DNA of 64,000 nucleotides from Massilia oculi (GCF_003143515.1 NZ_CP029343.1:2914001-2978000); one strand, 5' to 3'; counted from the first letter of the stretch, positions 47,373 to 57,402 are shown. Numbers and translations: made by a program. The notes: generated by a model not told the origin, from the sequence alone.

Positions 47373-47906
47373 TTACGAAGCCAGTGCAACGTGCATCCGT
47401 TGCAGCTTGGCGCGTACCGAGGTATCGAGCACTTCGTCGCCGACGACCACGCGCACACCACCGATCAGCGAGGGATCCACTGTCACCGTTGGGTTCAGCT
47501 TGCGGCCAAATTTCTTTTCCAGCGTGGCGACCAGCTCGTTCAGCTGGTCGGCCGAAATCTCGAACGCGCTGAAAATCGTCGCGTCGGCTGCGCCTTCGTT
47601 CGCGTTCTTCAGGATCGCGAACTGGGTGCTGATCTCGGGCAGCAGGTTGATGCGGCCGTTTTCGGCCAGCATCGCGATAAAGTTCTTCGCTTCAGCATTC
47701 AGCGGAGCCTTGACCAGCGACGCAATCGTGTCCGCCAGTTGTGCCTGCGTGACGTTCGGGTTGCTGGCGAAGGCCTGCACATCGGGAATGGCGCCGATCT
47801 GGCCCAGTTCCGACGCGATGGCCGAGTACGCATTCATGTCGCCGGTCTGGGCGACACGGAACAGCGCTTCGGCATAAGGGCGGGCGACGGTTGCGAGTTC
47901 AGCCAT
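47373..47906 (-). CDS. atpH: ATP synthase F1 delta subunit
   Basis: 177 residues. N-terminal helical domain ([16 protein letters not shown]), conserved [17 protein letters not shown] and C-terminal [24 protein letters not shown]. It links the peripheral stalk to F1. The gap to atpF is 2 bp, consistent with translational coupling. Confidence 0.97.
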   Translation of the reverse strand: MAELATVARPYAEALFRVAQTGDMNAYSAIASELGQIGAIPDVQAFASNPNVTQAQLADTIASLVKAPLNAEAKNFIAMLAENGRINLLPEISTQFAILKNANEGAADATIFSAFEISADQLNELVATLEKKFGRKLNPTVTVDPSLIGGVRVVVGDEVLDTSVRAKLQRMHVALAS

Positions 47907-47908
47907 GA

Positions 47909-48379
47909 TCAGAGCTCGGTCGACAGTTTCGACAGCAGGTCGGCGTGGGCCGCTGCGTTCACTTCGCGCTTCAGGATCTGCTCGGCGCCGGCAACCGCGA
48001 GGGTTGCAACCTGGCCACGCAGTTCTTCGCGCGCGCGCGTCACTTGCTGCTCGGCGTCGGCCTTGGCGGCGGCGACGATGCGTGCGCCTTCTTCGGCGGC
48101 GGTTTTCTTCGCTTCTTCGATGATCGCGGCGGCGCGCTTCTCGGCGTCGGCGATGCGCTTCTGCACTTCGTCACGGGCGCCGGCCAGTTCGGTCTGGACG
48201 CGCTTTTCGGCGGCAGCCAGGTCGGCCTTGCCGCGATCGGCAGCGGCCAGGCCACTCGCGATCTTCGCGGCGCGCTCGTCGAGCGCTTTCATCAGCGGCG
48301 GCCACACGAATTTCATCGTGAACAGCGCCAGGATGAAGAAGACCACGAGCTGTGCAAGCAGGGTTGCATTAAGGTTCAC
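47909..48379 (-). CDS. atpF: ATP synthase Fo b subunit
   Basis: 156 residues, the usual length. One N-terminal membrane helix ([32 protein letters not shown]) followed by a long charged helix ([30 protein letters not shown]) that forms the peripheral-stalk coiled coil. Confidence 0.97.
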   Translation of the reverse strand: MNLNATLLAQLVVFFILALFTMKFVWPPLMKALDERAAKIASGLAAADRGKADLAAAEKRVQTELAGARDEVQKRIADAEKRAAAIIEEAKKTAAEEGARIVAAAKADAEQQVTRAREELRGQVATLAVAGAEQILKREVNAAAHADLLSKLSTEL

Positions 48380-48456
48380 GGTTTTATCCTTCTTACAGAA
48401 ACACGGATGCCGAACCAGAAACTGGTTCGGCCCTTCAAGACCTCGAGACGCGAGTC

Positions 48457-48717
<261 letters not shown>

Positions 48718-48787
48718 TTAAATTAAAAACTAAATTAAAAACTACAACTTCTTTACAACCACATTCACTCGATGCTTGCGGCTTCGA

Positions 48788-49621
48788 TCAGTGGCCTTCG
48801 TGAGCCTGACCGAGGTAAACCAGCGTCAGCATCATGAAGATGAATGCCTGCAGGATCACGATCAGGATGTGGAAGATCGCCCAGATGGAGCCAGCAATCA
48901 CGTGGCCGATGAAACCGAACATCGTCGCGGTACCGCCCAGCAGTGCGATCAAGAGGAACAGCAGTTCGCCGGCAAACATGTTGCCGAACAGTCGCATACC
49001 GAGCGACACCATTTTTGCTGCGTATTCGATGAGGTTCAGGAGCAGGTTGAACGGCGCCATCCAGATGCCGAACGGTGCTGCGAACAGTTCATGGAGCCAG
49101 CCGCCGAAGCCCTTGATCTTGATGCCGTAGTAGATCATCAGCAGCAGCACGCCCAGCGACATGCCAATCGGCGCGTTCAGGTCGGCGGTCGGGACCACGC
49201 GGTGATACGGGAAGATGTGCTCGATGCCGAAGGCGGCGAACAGCCACGACCACATGTCGACCGGCAGCAAGTCCAGCGCGTTCATCAGGACGATCCAGAC
49301 GAACACGGTCAGCGCCAGCGGAGCGATGAAGCTGCGGTCGCCGTGCACGATGGTCTTGGCCTGGTCATCGACCATTTCGAACATCATTTCGACGAAAGCC
49401 TGGAAACGGCCAGGAACGCCGGAAGTGGCCTTGCGGGCGGCGGCCCACATCAGCAGGCAGGCGGTCAGGCCCATGGCGATCGACCAGAACAAGGTGTCGA
49501 AGTGGACGACCGAAAAGTCGACCGGTCCGACCTGATACTGATTCTTCAGGTGGCCCAGGTGGTGAACGATGTATTCTGAAGCGGTGGGCGCGTGCGCTGC
49601 GCCGTCTACTGGAGTCGCCAT
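48788..49621 (-). CDS. atpB: ATP synthase Fo a subunit
   Basis: 277 residues, five to six membrane helices. The essential-Arg helix is [24 protein letters not shown]-terminal helix [26 protein letters not shown] carries the conserved Gln. Forms the proton half-channels against the c ring. Confidence 0.97.
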   Translation of the reverse strand: MATPVDGAAHAPTASEYIVHHLGHLKNQYQVGPVDFSVVHFDTLFWSIAMGLTACLLMWAAARKATSGVPGRFQAFVEMMFEMVDDQAKTIVHGDRSFIAPLALTVFVWIVLMNALDLLPVDMWSWLFAAFGIEHIFPYHRVVPTADLNAPIGMSLGVLLLMIYYGIKIKGFGGWLHELFAAPFGIWMAPFNLLLNLIEYAAKMVSLGMRLFGNMFAGELLFLLIALLGGTATMFGFIGHVIAGSIWAIFHILIVILQAFIFMMLTLVYLGQAHEGH

Positions 49622-49625
49622 GTTG

Positions 49626-49961
49626 TCATTGCCTAAATAATAAGATGATGTAACTTTTTAGTGCCACGACGATTCCAGCGACCAGTGCCAGCCAGTTCAG
49701 ATCGTGATACAGCCACGCGGTTGCGCCCAGGAGCGCCAGCGTTAATGCAATCTTTACAAATTCCCAGATGAAAAATGTCGCGGGAGTAGCCGTTCCAGAT
49801 GCGGACGCGGCGAACAAGCGCACTGCCATGATCCCGTTGGGCACGACACAACACAAACCGCCCAGTACAGCCGAAAACATCGCAGCCCGTCCCCCCAGTA
49901 GTGCGGCGATCAGGCCGACGACTACCGTTGCTATCAACTGCAGGGAAACGATGCGTAGCAT
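49626..49961 (-). CDS. atpI: ATP synthase assembly protein I
   Basis: 111 residues with four hydrophobic helices ([39 protein letters not shown] and two more). AtpI helps c-ring assembly in other bacteria. First gene of the operon, 4 bp before atpB; a sigma-70 promoter lies about 70 bp upstream. Confidence 0.9.
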   Translation of the reverse strand: MLRIVSLQLIATVVVGLIAALLGGRAAMFSAVLGGLCCVVPNGIMAVRLFAASASGTATPATFFIWEFVKIALTLALLGATAWLYHDLNWLALVAGIVVALKSYIILLFRQ

Positions 49962-50315
49962 ATTCTTTTAGCTCTTGCGCTAGCGCATTTTGGACGTACT
50001 ACGAGGTGATAATTACAAGAATCGCCGGAATTATAAGTGGTTATACGGACGTGAGTCAAACGATTCCACACTTATAACTGGGACGAATAGTTGGCAAAAA
50101 TGTGACACGATGCCGGCGGATAGCGCAATATTTTCAGCTACTTACGCTCAGATCGTGTATAGAGCCGAATGTGACAATTGCGCTGATCTGCGTAGCGACG
50201 GGACCGCGCCGGGTGGCGCGAAAGTTGGTAGCGCTAACGCTTTGGAGGTGGCCCACTCGCTGGTCGCCGGCCCCTCTGGAGGCCACCCGGTGTGACCGGG
50301 TAGCCTCCCTGTTTT
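49962..50315. other. Gene-free parB-atpI intergenic region
   Basis: 354 bp with no credible protein gene. It holds the minus-strand atp promoter (50030-50059) and a plus-strand terminator (50278-50316) next to the parB stop. An imperfect inverted repeat, TTATAAGTGG (50031-50040) and CCACACTTATAA (50066-50077), flanks the -35 box. The part from about 50160 to 50277 is GC-rich and could be a small-RNA gene ending at that terminator. Confidence 0.7.
50030..50059 (-). promoter_or_regulatory. Sigma-70 promoter of the ATP synthase operon
   Basis: On the minus strand TTGACT (50059-50054), 18 bp, then a perfect TATAAT (50035-50030). The expected start near 50023 gives a leader of about 62 nt before atpI. 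Confidence 0.8.
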
Positions 50316-50316
50316 T
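50278..50316 (+). terminator. Plus-strand terminator without a plus-strand gene (possible sRNA end)
   Basis: GGAGGC (50278-50283) pairs with GCCTCC (50303-50308) around an inner CCCGG/CCGGG stem with loop TGTGA; five T residues follow at 50312-50316. Read in the parB direction the T tract precedes the stem, so it does not serve parB. It therefore suggests a plus-strand transcript in the gap. Confidence 0.55.
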
Positions 50317-51194
50317 CACGCGCGCAGACGCGCGAGCACACCCTCGAGGATGTCCAGGTCGGCAAAGTCGATGATCATTTGTCCCCTGCCCTTCGCGCCC
50401 ATCTTGAACAGCACCGGCGTCGCCAGCCTGTCGGACAATTCTTCTTCAAGGCGGACGATGTCGCCCGGCTTGTCCTTGGCGCGCGCCGGCTGGGCCGGGG
50501 CGCTTTGCTCTTCGAGCGCACGGGCGACCAGCTTCTCGGTCTCGCGCACCGACAGGCGGCGGGCGACGACGTGGTTGGCCAGCGCGATCTGGTTCGCGCT
50601 GTCGACCGCCAGCAAGGCTCTAGCATGGCCCATGTCGATATCCCCCGCCATCAGCATGGTCTGCACCGGCTGCGCCAGGTTGATCAGGCGCAGCAGGTTC
50701 GACACCGCGCTGCGCGAGCGGCCGACCGCGCCGGCCGCCTGCTCGTGCGTGAAATTGAAATCCGAGATCAGGCGCTGGATGCCCTGCGCCTCTTCGAGCG
50801 GATTCAGGTCTTCGCGCTGCATGTTCTCGATCAGGGCCATCGCGGCCGCGGCCTGGTCGTCGACGTCGCGCACCAGCACCGGGATCTCGTCCAGGCCCGC
50901 CATCTGCGCCGCGCGGAAGCGCCGTTCGCCGGCGATGATCTCGTACGGCGTGCTGCTGCCCGCCGGCAGCGGACGCACCAGCACCGGCTGCATGATGCCT
51001 TGGGTTTTAATGGAGGCGGCCAGCTCGGACAGGCTCACTTCATCCATGCGGGTACGCGGTTGGTACTTGCCGGCCTGGATCTGGGTGACCGCCAGGACCG
51101 AAGGTAGATTACTTGCTGCGGGCGCGGCGTCCATGTCGCCGCCGAGCAGGGCGTCGAGCCCGCGGCCCAGTCCCTTGAGTTTTTTGGTTGCCAT
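50316..51194 (-). CDS. parB: Chromosome partitioning protein ParB
   Basis: 292 residues from ATG 51194 (MATKKLKGLGRGLDALLG). The ParB/Srx CTP-binding domain has YQPRTRMDEVSL, IKTQGIMQPVLVRP and GERRFR at 89-94. The central helix-turn-helix is TRHEQ-like (FTHEQAAGAVGRSRSAVSNLLRLINL), and a C-terminal dimerisation domain ends the protein. It binds parS, loads as a CTP clamp and spreads. Three parS copies lie 3.5 kb away at 54777-54885. Confidence 0.97.
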   Translation of the reverse strand: MATKKLKGLGRGLDALLGGDMDAAPAASNLPSVLAVTQIQAGKYQPRTRMDEVSLSELAASIKTQGIMQPVLVRPLPAGSSTPYEIIAGERRFRAAQMAGLDEIPVLVRDVDDQAAAAMALIENMQREDLNPLEEAQGIQRLISDFNFTHEQAAGAVGRSRSAVSNLLRLINLAQPVQTMLMAGDIDMGHARALLAVDSANQIALANHVVARRLSVRETEKLVARALEEQSAPAQPARAKDKPGDIVRLEEELSDRLATPVLFKMGAKGRGQMIIDFADLDILEGVLARLRA

Positions 51195-51217
51195 TGTCGT
51201 GTCAGCTCTCGTGGTGA

Positions 51218-51988
51218 TTACATGGTCTTGATGCGCTGGACCATTTCCGCGCCAAAGGCGATATACGCCTGCGCGCCTTTCGACGATGGGTCGAAGGTCA
51301 CGCCCGGGATGCCGTAGGACGGCGCTTCGGCCAGGCGGACGTTGCGCGGGATGATGGTCTTGAACACCTTGTCGCCGAAGTGCTGCTCGAGCTGGTTCGA
51401 CACCTGCTGCGACAGCGTCATGCGCGGGTCGAACATCACCCGCAGCAGGCCGATGATCTTGAGGTCGGTGTTCAGGTTGGCGTGCACCTTCTTGATCGTG
51501 TTGACCAGGTCGGACAAGCCCTCGAGCGCGTAGTACTCGCACTGCATCGGGATGATCACGCCATGCGCGGCGCACAGGCCGTTGAGCGTGAGCAGCGACA
51601 ACGCGGGCGGGCAGTCGACCAGGATGAAGTCGTAGTCGGCGTCCACCGCGGCCAGCGCGTCCTTCAGGCGGCGCTCGCGGTTTTCGAGCGACACCATCTC
51701 GACTTCGGCGCCGGCCAGCTCGCGGTTGGCGGGCAGCACGTCGAATCGCCCCGCCTCGGAGCGCACGCGCACGCCAGCCACGTCCGACTCTCCCAGCAAC
51801 ACCTGGTAGATCGACGACTCGAGCGCGGCCTTGTTGATGCCCGCGCCCATGGTCGCATTGCCCTGAGGGTCGAGGTCGACCAGCAGCACGCGCTGGTCCA
51901 GTTTTGCCAGGCCCGCCGACAGGTTGACGGTGGTGGTGGTCTTGCCTACCCCACCCTTCTGGTTCGCAACGCAAAAAATCTTCGCCAT
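51218..51988 (-). CDS. parA: Chromosome partitioning ATPase ParA (Soj type)
   Basis: 256 residues. The deviant Walker A is KGGVGKTT at 11-18, followed by VLLVDLDPQGNATMGAG and FILVDCPPALSLLTLNGL (Walker B). It has no N-terminal DNA-binding extension, the short chromosomal type. It moves ParB-parS complexes over the nucleoid. 23 bp upstream of parB in the operon; an AT-rich palindrome cluster precedes it. Confidence 0.97.
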   Translation of the reverse strand: MAKIFCVANQKGGVGKTTTTVNLSAGLAKLDQRVLLVDLDPQGNATMGAGINKAALESSIYQVLLGESDVAGVRVRSEAGRFDVLPANRELAGAEVEMVSLENRERRLKDALAAVDADYDFILVDCPPALSLLTLNGLCAAHGVIIPMQCEYYALEGLSDLVNTIKKVHANLNTDLKIIGLLRVMFDPRMTLSQQVSNQLEQHFGDKVFKTIIPRNVRLAEAPSYGIPGVTFDPSSKGAQAYIAFGAEMVQRIKTM

Positions 51989-52023
51989 CTATTCTCTTTC
52001 CTGAAAGCGGCTACAAGACGCCA

Positions 52024-52088
52024 TACCGTTCATACGGTACAAACCATTTTAATGATTCATACTGTATAAACGATATAAACGGTTTATA
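52024..52088 (-). promoter_or_regulatory. AT-rich palindrome cluster upstream of parA
   Basis: TACCGT-TCAT-ACGGTA (52024-52039) and TATAAAC-G-GTTTATA (52074-52088) are perfect palindromes. Between them are related units TTCATACTG and TATAAACGA; TATAAACG occurs twice in tandem. The cluster lies 35-100 bp before the parA start, in a gap far more AT-rich than the surroundings. A candidate operator for parAB. Confidence 0.5.
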
Positions 52089-52113
52089 CGGTTTTTACTA
52101 TTAATATTGTTTA

Positions 52114-52761
52114 CTAGGTTCGTTCGATGAAAACCAGGTGGCGCTCCGCGCCCAGTCTCGGCACCTGCAGGGGCTGCAAATCGCTGACTTTCCAGTCTTG
52201 CGGCAGCCTTTCCCGCTCCTCGCTCGGCGCCACCCCTTTCAGGGCGATGAATTTGCCGCCCTCCTGCAGCAGGTGTCCGGACCAGTTGACGAAATCGGAC
52301 AGGTCGGCGAAGGCGCGCGAAGTGATGACGTCGAATTTGTCGCTCACGGCCAGGTCCTGCACCTTCATCGTGTGCACGGTCACGTTGGCCAGGGCCAGTT
52401 CCGCCTTCACCTGCGTGAGAAAGGCGGTTTTCTTGTGCACGGTGTCGATCATCGCCACCTTCATGTCGGGCCGGGTGATGGCCAGCACGATGCCGGGCAA
52501 TCCGCCCCCTGCTCCCACGTCCAGCACATTGCGCGCACCGAGGAAGGCCGGCACGGCGGCGAGCGAGTCGAGCAGGTGGTGGGTCACCATCTGCATCGGG
52601 TCGCGCAGCGAAGTCAAGTTGTACACCGCATTCCACTTGTGCATCAGCTGCAGGTAGGCCATCAGCTTGCCCTGCTGTTCCGCGCTCACGTCCAGGCCCA
52701 TCTCGGCGATGCCGTCGGCCAGCACCCTGGCCAGCGCATCGCGGTCGAACGCATATTTCAT
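52114..52761 (-). CDS. rsmG: 16S rRNA 7-methylguanosine methyltransferase
   Basis: 215 residues. SAM-binding motif [16 protein letters not shown] (82-90 core), HHLLDSLA and the C-terminal [15 protein letters not shown] are typical of RsmG, which methylates G527 of 16S rRNA. Its start overlaps the mnmG stop (ATGA). Confidence 0.96.
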   Translation of the reverse strand: MKYAFDRDALARVLADGIAEMGLDVSAEQQGKLMAYLQLMHKWNAVYNLTSLRDPMQMVTHHLLDSLAAVPAFLGARNVLDVGAGGGLPGIVLAITRPDMKVAMIDTVHKKTAFLTQVKAELALANVTVHTMKVQDLAVSDKFDVITSRAFADLSDFVNWSGHLLQEGGKFIALKGVAPSEERERLPQDWKVSDLQPLQVPRLGAERHLVFIERT

Positions 52762-54689
52762 TGCGCCGCCTCCGAGGTGGTTGGGGCGAAGCCCTTGACG
52801 CCGCGTTTCTTGAGGTGCACCAGCAGCAACGAGATCGCCGCCGGGGTCACGCCCGAGATACGAGACGCCTGGCCCAGGGTTTCGGGACGCTGCTTGTCCA
52901 GCTTCTGGCGGACCTCGAATGACAGCGCCACGATCTCGAGGTAGTTCAGGTTCTCGGGCAGCTTCAGGTTTTCGTAGTGGTCGTGACGCTCGACTTCGCG
53001 CGCCTGGCGATCGATATAGCCAGAATACTTGAGCTGGATTTCCACCTGCTCCTTCACGGCCGGGTCTTCGACGCCGGGACCGGCCAGCGGCTGGCCCTCG
53101 CTGCCCTGCATCGTCATCAGGGTGTCGTACTCGACGCCCGGTCTTCTCAGCAGGTCGGCCAGGTTGTACTCGCGCTCGAGCGCCTGCCCCACCACGCGTT
53201 CCGATTCGGCGGCGGCCAGGATGCGTGGGTTGACCCAGGTCGATTTGAGTCGTTCCAGTTCGCGGGCAACGGATTCGCGCTTGGTCTCGAAGGCTTGCCA
53301 GCGCGCGTCGTCGACGATGCCCAGCTGGCGGCCGATCTCGGTCAGGCGCATGTCGGCATTGTCTTCGCGCAGCGACAGGCGGTATTCGGCGCGGCTGGTG
53401 AACATGCGGTACGGTTCCGCCACGCCTTGCGTGGTCAGGTCGTCGACCAGCACGCCGAGATAGGCTTCGGAACGGCCCGGCGTCCAGGCATCCTTGCCCT
53501 GGGTTTGCAATGCCGCGTTCAGGCCGGCCAGCAGGCCCTGGGCCGCGGCTTCTTCGTAGCCGGTGGTGCCGTTGATCTGGCCGGCGAAGAACAGGCCCTT
53601 GATCGCCTTGGTCTCGAGCGAGGCCTTCAGCCCGCGCGGGTCGAAGTAATCGTATTCGATCGCATAGCCGGGACGCAGGATGAAGGCGTTCTCCATGCCG
53701 CGCATCGAGCGCACCAGCTCCAGCTGGACGTCGAACGGCAGGCTGGTCGAAATCCCGTTGGGGTAGAACTCGTTGGTGGTCAGGCCTTCCGGCTCGAGGA
53801 AGATCTGGTGCGATTCTTTCGATGCGAAGCGGTGGATCTTGTCCTCGATCGATGGGCAGTAGCGCGGGCCGACGCCCTCGATCACGCCGGTGTACATTGG
53901 GCTGCGGTCCAGACCGGCGCGGATGATGTCGTGGGTGCGCTCATTGGTATGCGTCACCCAGCACGGCACCTGGCGTGGATGCATCGCCACATTGCCCATA
54001 TACGAGAATACCGGCACCGGATCGAGGTCGCCCGGCTGCTCGGTGAGCACCGAGAAGTCGATGCTGCGGCCATCGATGCGCGGCGGCGTGCCCGTCTTGA
54101 GGCGGCCTTGCGGCAGCTTGAGTTCCTTCAGGCGTGACGACAGCGAGGTCGCCGGCGGGTCGCCCGCGCGGCCGCCCGAATAATTCTGCAGGCCGACGTG
54201 GATCTTCCCGTCCAGGAAAGTACCGGCAGTAAGCACCACCGCGCGCGCACGGAACTTCAGGCCCACCTGGGTGACGGCGCCGACCACGCGGTCGCCCTCC
54301 ACCATCAGGTCGTCGACCGCTTGCTGGAACAGCCACAGGTTCGGCTGGTTTTCCAGTCGCGCGCGGATGGCCGCCTTGTACAGGACACGGTCGGCCTGGG
54401 CGCGGGTGGCGCGCACGGCCGGGCCCTTGGACGAATTCAGGATACGGAACTGGATGCCCGCCTCATCGGTCGCCATTGCCATGGCACCGCCGAGGGCATC
54501 GACTTCCTTGACCAGGTGGCCCTTGCCGATCCCGCCAATCGACGGATTGCAGGACATGGCGCCAAGGGTTTCGATATTGTGGGTCAGCAGCAGGGTCTTT
54601 TGACCGGTGCGTGCGGACGCGAGTGCGGCCTCGGTTCCGGCATGGCCGCCGCCGACGACGATGACGTCGAATTCAGTAGGAAATAGCAT
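52758..54689 (-). CDS. mnmG: tRNA uridine-5-carboxymethylaminomethyl synthase subunit MnmG
   Basis: 643 residues. FAD-binding N-terminus [23 protein letters not shown] (GGGHAG at 13-18), [40 protein letters not shown] and [20 protein letters not shown] match the family; the C-terminal helical domain binds MnmE and tRNA. The protein modifies wobble U34. First gene of mnmG-rsmG-parA-parB; parS sites lie 88-196 bp upstream of its start. Confidence 0.98.
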   Translation of the reverse strand: MLFPTEFDVIVVGGGHAGTEAALASARTGQKTLLLTHNIETLGAMSCNPSIGGIGKGHLVKEVDALGGAMAMATDEAGIQFRILNSSKGPAVRATRAQADRVLYKAAIRARLENQPNLWLFQQAVDDLMVEGDRVVGAVTQVGLKFRARAVVLTAGTFLDGKIHVGLQNYSGGRAGDPPATSLSSRLKELKLPQGRLKTGTPPRIDGRSIDFSVLTEQPGDLDPVPVFSYMGNVAMHPRQVPCWVTHTNERTHDIIRAGLDRSPMYTGVIEGVGPRYCPSIEDKIHRFASKESHQIFLEPEGLTTNEFYPNGISTSLPFDVQLELVRSMRGMENAFILRPGYAIEYDYFDPRGLKASLETKAIKGLFFAGQINGTTGYEEAAAQGLLAGLNAALQTQGKDAWTPGRSEAYLGVLVDDLTTQGVAEPYRMFTSRAEYRLSLREDNADMRLTEIGRQLGIVDDARWQAFETKRESVARELERLKSTWVNPRILAAAESERVVGQALEREYNLADLLRRPGVEYDTLMTMQGSEGQPLAGPGVEDPAVKEQVEIQLKYSGYIDRQAREVERHDHYENLKLPENLNYLEIVALSFEVRQKLDKQRPETLGQASRISGVTPAAISLLLVHLKKRGVKGFAPTTSEAAQ

Positions 54690-54776
54690 GATGGGGTGTG
54701 GAGCGAGGAGACTAATGCGCGATTATAGATTCTTTTTTCCTGCTGGACTCTCCATGGGTCTGAAAACGACAGATTT

Positions 54777-54792
54777 TGTTTCACGTGAAACC
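54777..54792. promoter_or_regulatory. parS: parS site 1
   Basis: TGTTTCACGTGAAACC, 15 of 16 positions of the consensus TGTTTCACGTGAAACA. Nearest the mnmG start (88 bp). Confidence 0.9.
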
Positions 54793-54815
54793 TTCCCCCT
54801 CTGTTCTTACCAGCG

Positions 54816-54831
54816 TGTTTCACGTGGAACA
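54816..54831. promoter_or_regulatory. parS: parS site 2
   Basis: TGTTTCACGTGGAACA, 15 of 16 consensus positions; 39 bp after site 1. Confidence 0.88.
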
Positions 54832-54838
54832 ACTGACG

Positions 54839-54865
54839 AAAAAAAAGCCGGGCAAGAACCCGGCT
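54839..54865 (-). terminator. Terminator of the TauE/SafE-family gene, between parS sites 2 and 3
   Basis: AGCCGGG (54846-54852) pairs with CCCGGCT (54859-54865). On the minus strand it is followed by a T tract (plus-strand A run 54839-54846). It ends the gene that stops at 54889 and insulates mnmG. Confidence 0.85.
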
Positions 54866-54869
54866 TTGA

Positions 54870-54885
54870 TGTATCACGTGAAACA
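54870..54885. promoter_or_regulatory. parS: parS site 3
   Basis: TGTATCACGTGAAACA, 15 of 16 consensus positions; it ends 3 bp before the stop codon of the upstream permease gene. Confidence 0.88.
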
Positions 54886-54888
54886 GCG

Positions 54889-55659
54889 TTACCAGCCCAG
54901 CTTTGTGAACGAATCGTAGGCTGTCTTTACAATCAGTGCGGAAACAACGAACAGGAACAGTTTGCGGACGAAACCGCTGCCATGCTTCAACGCCAGTCGA
55001 GTGCCGATCACCGAACCAACGATCTGGCATCCGGCCATCAGCAAACCCAGCTGCCATAGCAAATGACCGCTGTAACCGAACCACATCAGCGCCGACAGAT
55101 TGCAGGCGACATTGACCACCTTGGCCGCAGCCGATGCGCTGAGAAAGTCGAAACCGAAGAAGCGCACGAACAGGAACAGCAGGAAGCTGCCGGTTCCCGG
55201 CCCAAAGAAACCATCATAGAAACCGATGGCGGCGCCGATGCCGATCGCCCAGTAGCGTTCGGCCATCCCGCTGTGCAGCGGGGCGTGCACCGCGCCGAGA
55301 TCCTTCTTCATGAACGTGTAGACAGCGACCGCGACCAGCACGAACGGCAGCAGTGCACGCACGAAATCCGCCGGCACCCGCGTCACGGTCCAGGCGCCAG
55401 CGAAGGAAAGGGCAAAGGCGGCAATGGCGGCCGGCGCCGCGGTGCTCCACGCGACCCGCACCCGGCGCGCGTAACTCGCGGCGGCCGAGCCGGTGCCGAA
55501 GATCGCTGCGAGTTTATTGGTGCCGAGGATGGTTGCCGGCGCTTCTTTCGGCAACAGGGAGAACATGGCGGGGAGCTGGATCAGGCCACCGCCGCCGACA
55601 ACGGCGTCGACCAGGCCGGCGGCGAAGGCGGCGCCGCCGAGCCACACTACATCGATCAT
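54889..55659 (-). CDS. TSUP family permease (TauE/SafE-like)
   Basis: 256 residues with about eight hydrophobic helices. The two TSUP repeats are seen as AFAAGLVDAVVGGGGLIQLPAMF and IGFYDGFFGPGTGSFLLFLFVRFFG. Family members export sulfite, sulfoacetate or related anions. Length is normal. No sulfur genes are adjacent, so the substrate is open. It lies between oriC and parS. Confidence 0.9.
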   Translation of the reverse strand: MIDVVWLGGAAFAAGLVDAVVGGGGLIQLPAMFSLLPKEAPATILGTNKLAAIFGTGSAAASYARRVRVAWSTAAPAAIAAFALSFAGAWTVTRVPADFVRALLPFVLVAVAVYTFMKKDLGAVHAPLHSGMAERYWAIGIGAAIGFYDGFFGPGTGSFLLFLFVRFFGFDFLSASAAAKVVNVACNLSALMWFGYSGHLLWQLGLLMAGCQIVGSVIGTRLALKHGSGFVRKLFLFVVSALIVKTAYDSFTKLGW

Positions 55660-55747
55660 GGGAAACTTTCAGGGGAGGTGCAGAGCCGATATTTTACGGC
55701 AAGCAAGCCGTACCGACACGGCGCCAGCCCGCCCTTCCCCGTGGTGC

Positions 55748-56587
55748 TTATGCCGGCGTGACCGCCGCCGGCGATCTTGCGAAATCGATCAGCAAGGTAT
55801 TGAGCCGGTCGGCTCCCGACAGCTGCAGCCAATGGCCCACGCCGTCGATGCGGGCATAGTCGAAACCGGCGCGGCATTGTTCGCGCGAGTCGAGCATCTG
55901 CTGTTCGCGCAGCGCGGGATCGTGCTCGCTCCAGACACCCAGCACGGGCACGTCGACCGGCTTCCATCGCTTGCCGCCGGAAGCCTTCAGGTTGGCGCGA
56001 TAATAGTTCAGGGCCGCGGTCAACCGGCCCTGCGGCGCCAGCGCATCGATCCAGAGTTGCTGCTGTTCACGACTACGGTTCATCGCTCGTAGCGCGGCCC
56101 AATTCCCTGCCCGCAACAGCGCTTCAGCCAGGACCGGCGTCATAAACACCGCCATGTACCAGAAGCGCAGTTTTTGATTGATACCCGATTTGGCCAGCGC
56201 CTTCGGATGGCCGACCGACAGCGCCGCATAACGGCTGACACGCTGCGGCGCATGCATGGCCAGATGCCAGCCGACTTGCGCGCCCCAATCGTGGCCGACC
56301 ACGGTCGCCCGCTCGATCCCCAGCGCATCCATGAGCTGCAGCACATCGTCGGCCACGAAGTCGATTGCATACGCGCCGACGTCAGGCGGCATATCGGTCT
56401 TGCCGTAGCCGCGCAGATCGGGAGCGATGACCTGGAACCCAGCCGCAGCCAGGGCCGGGATCTGTCGCCGCCAGACCGCGTGGGTATCCGGAAAGCCATG
56501 CAGGAGCAGGACTGGCGGGCCCTCGCCGGCAGTCACGTAGTGCATGTTCAAACCATTGACCCTGACGTACTGCGACACGACATCCAT
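55748..56587 (-). CDS. Alpha/beta hydrolase (epoxide hydrolase-like)
   Basis: 279 residues. Oxyanion motif LLLHGFPDTHAVWRRQIPAL, nucleophile Asp in VVGHDWGAQVGWHLAM, WSEHDPALRE (acid) and GVGHWLQL (catalytic His) place it in the epoxide hydrolase/haloalkane dehalogenase branch, where the nucleophile is Asp. The cap-domain tyrosines of epoxide hydrolases cannot be assigned securely. It borders the origin region on the left and is transcribed away from it. Confidence 0.88.
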   Translation of the reverse strand: MDVVSQYVRVNGLNMHYVTAGEGPPVLLLHGFPDTHAVWRRQIPALAAAGFQVIAPDLRGYGKTDMPPDVGAYAIDFVADDVLQLMDALGIERATVVGHDWGAQVGWHLAMHAPQRVSRYAALSVGHPKALAKSGINQKLRFWYMAVFMTPVLAEALLRAGNWAALRAMNRSREQQQLWIDALAPQGRLTAALNYYRANLKASGGKRWKPVDVPVLGVWSEHDPALREQQMLDSREQCRAGFDYARIDGVGHWLQLSGADRLNTLLIDFARSPAAVTPA

Positions 56588-56656
56588 GCGTTTCCCTGTA
56601 CCTCAGTTCGATGAGAAACAGCTTACCAGAACGTAAACGCCTGTCCAGACCCCTTC

Positions 56657-56866
56657 TGTGGATAAGCTACTTGATATCCACAGGTATCGTTTGTGCAAAA
56701 CTCAGCTTTTTTGCACAGGCAAAAATCTTGTCCAGATTTGCCACCAAGCAGTTTGCTCAGCAGTGCACGGACTTATCCGTGACATAAACCCCTGATTTCT
56801 CGTTCTTTAATCGGGTTGTCCACAGAAACCCGACTCCGTTAACCACTACTATCATCGTTGTATACA
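56657..56866 (+). repeat. oriC module A (DnaA boxes, DnaA-trio, TTGTATACA)
   Basis: TGTGGATAA (56657, perfect, reverse), ATATCCACA (56674), TTGTCCACA (56816, 8/9), trio array ending CTACTATCA (56846-56854), then TTGTATACA (56858-56866). The box next to the trio is the weakest of the three modules, and the second TGTGG box of modules B and C is absent. Confidence 0.75.
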
Positions 56867-57029
56867 GATCTTGGTTGTAAACCTGACGAGCCCGCGAAAA
56901 AAAAATTTTTGGTCGAGTGTGGCAAATCCGGGAAGCGATATGACGCAAGCCCAGGCTGTCGGCCATCTCGACCACGTACTGGCCTATATGCTCGACGGCC
57001 CTCCAGGCAGGCAAAAAAAAGCGGACCTC

Positions 57030-57236
57030 TGTGGAAAACCGAATGAATATCCACAGGATGGAATGTGCAGAAACCCCAATCTTGTCCAGGCGCGCAATTT
57101 CTATCCAACTTTCCTACAGCGTCGGCACAAGCGTTTTCCAGCGGGTTAACGCGGCCGTAAACCACTGATGTTGTGGAAAAAATCGGCTTTATCCACACAG
57201 CGGGAAGCGTTTACTACTACTATCATTTTGTATACA
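57030..57236 (+). repeat. oriC module B (DnaA boxes, DnaA-trio, TTGTATACA)
   Basis: TGTGGAAAA (57030), ATATCCACA (57047), TGTGGAAAA (57172), perfect TTATCCACA (57189-57197), 14-nt spacer with CGGGAAGCG, trio array TAC-TAC-TAC-TAT-CA (57212-57225), TTGTATACA (57228-57236). This is the best match to the basal unwinding layout: box, GC-rich spacer, trios. Confidence 0.8.
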
Positions 57237-57402
57237 AGCTTTTAACTAAAACAATATGAGGAAGCGCCACTTTCGTCGACGCCGGGCCCGCTGAAGACTG
57301 CAGACGAGCCAAGGTCGTACAAAAAAAAAGCCCTGCAATGCATGCGGACGTGGTCACACCGAACGAATATCGCTTGCTCAACGGTAGTGACGAGAAACCA
57401 GC

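Noticed and set aside
49990..50295. 101-codon plus-strand open frame in the parB-atpI gap
   Set aside because: No ribosome binding site, overlaps the atp promoter, and the translation looks random; a non-coding RNA is the better idea.
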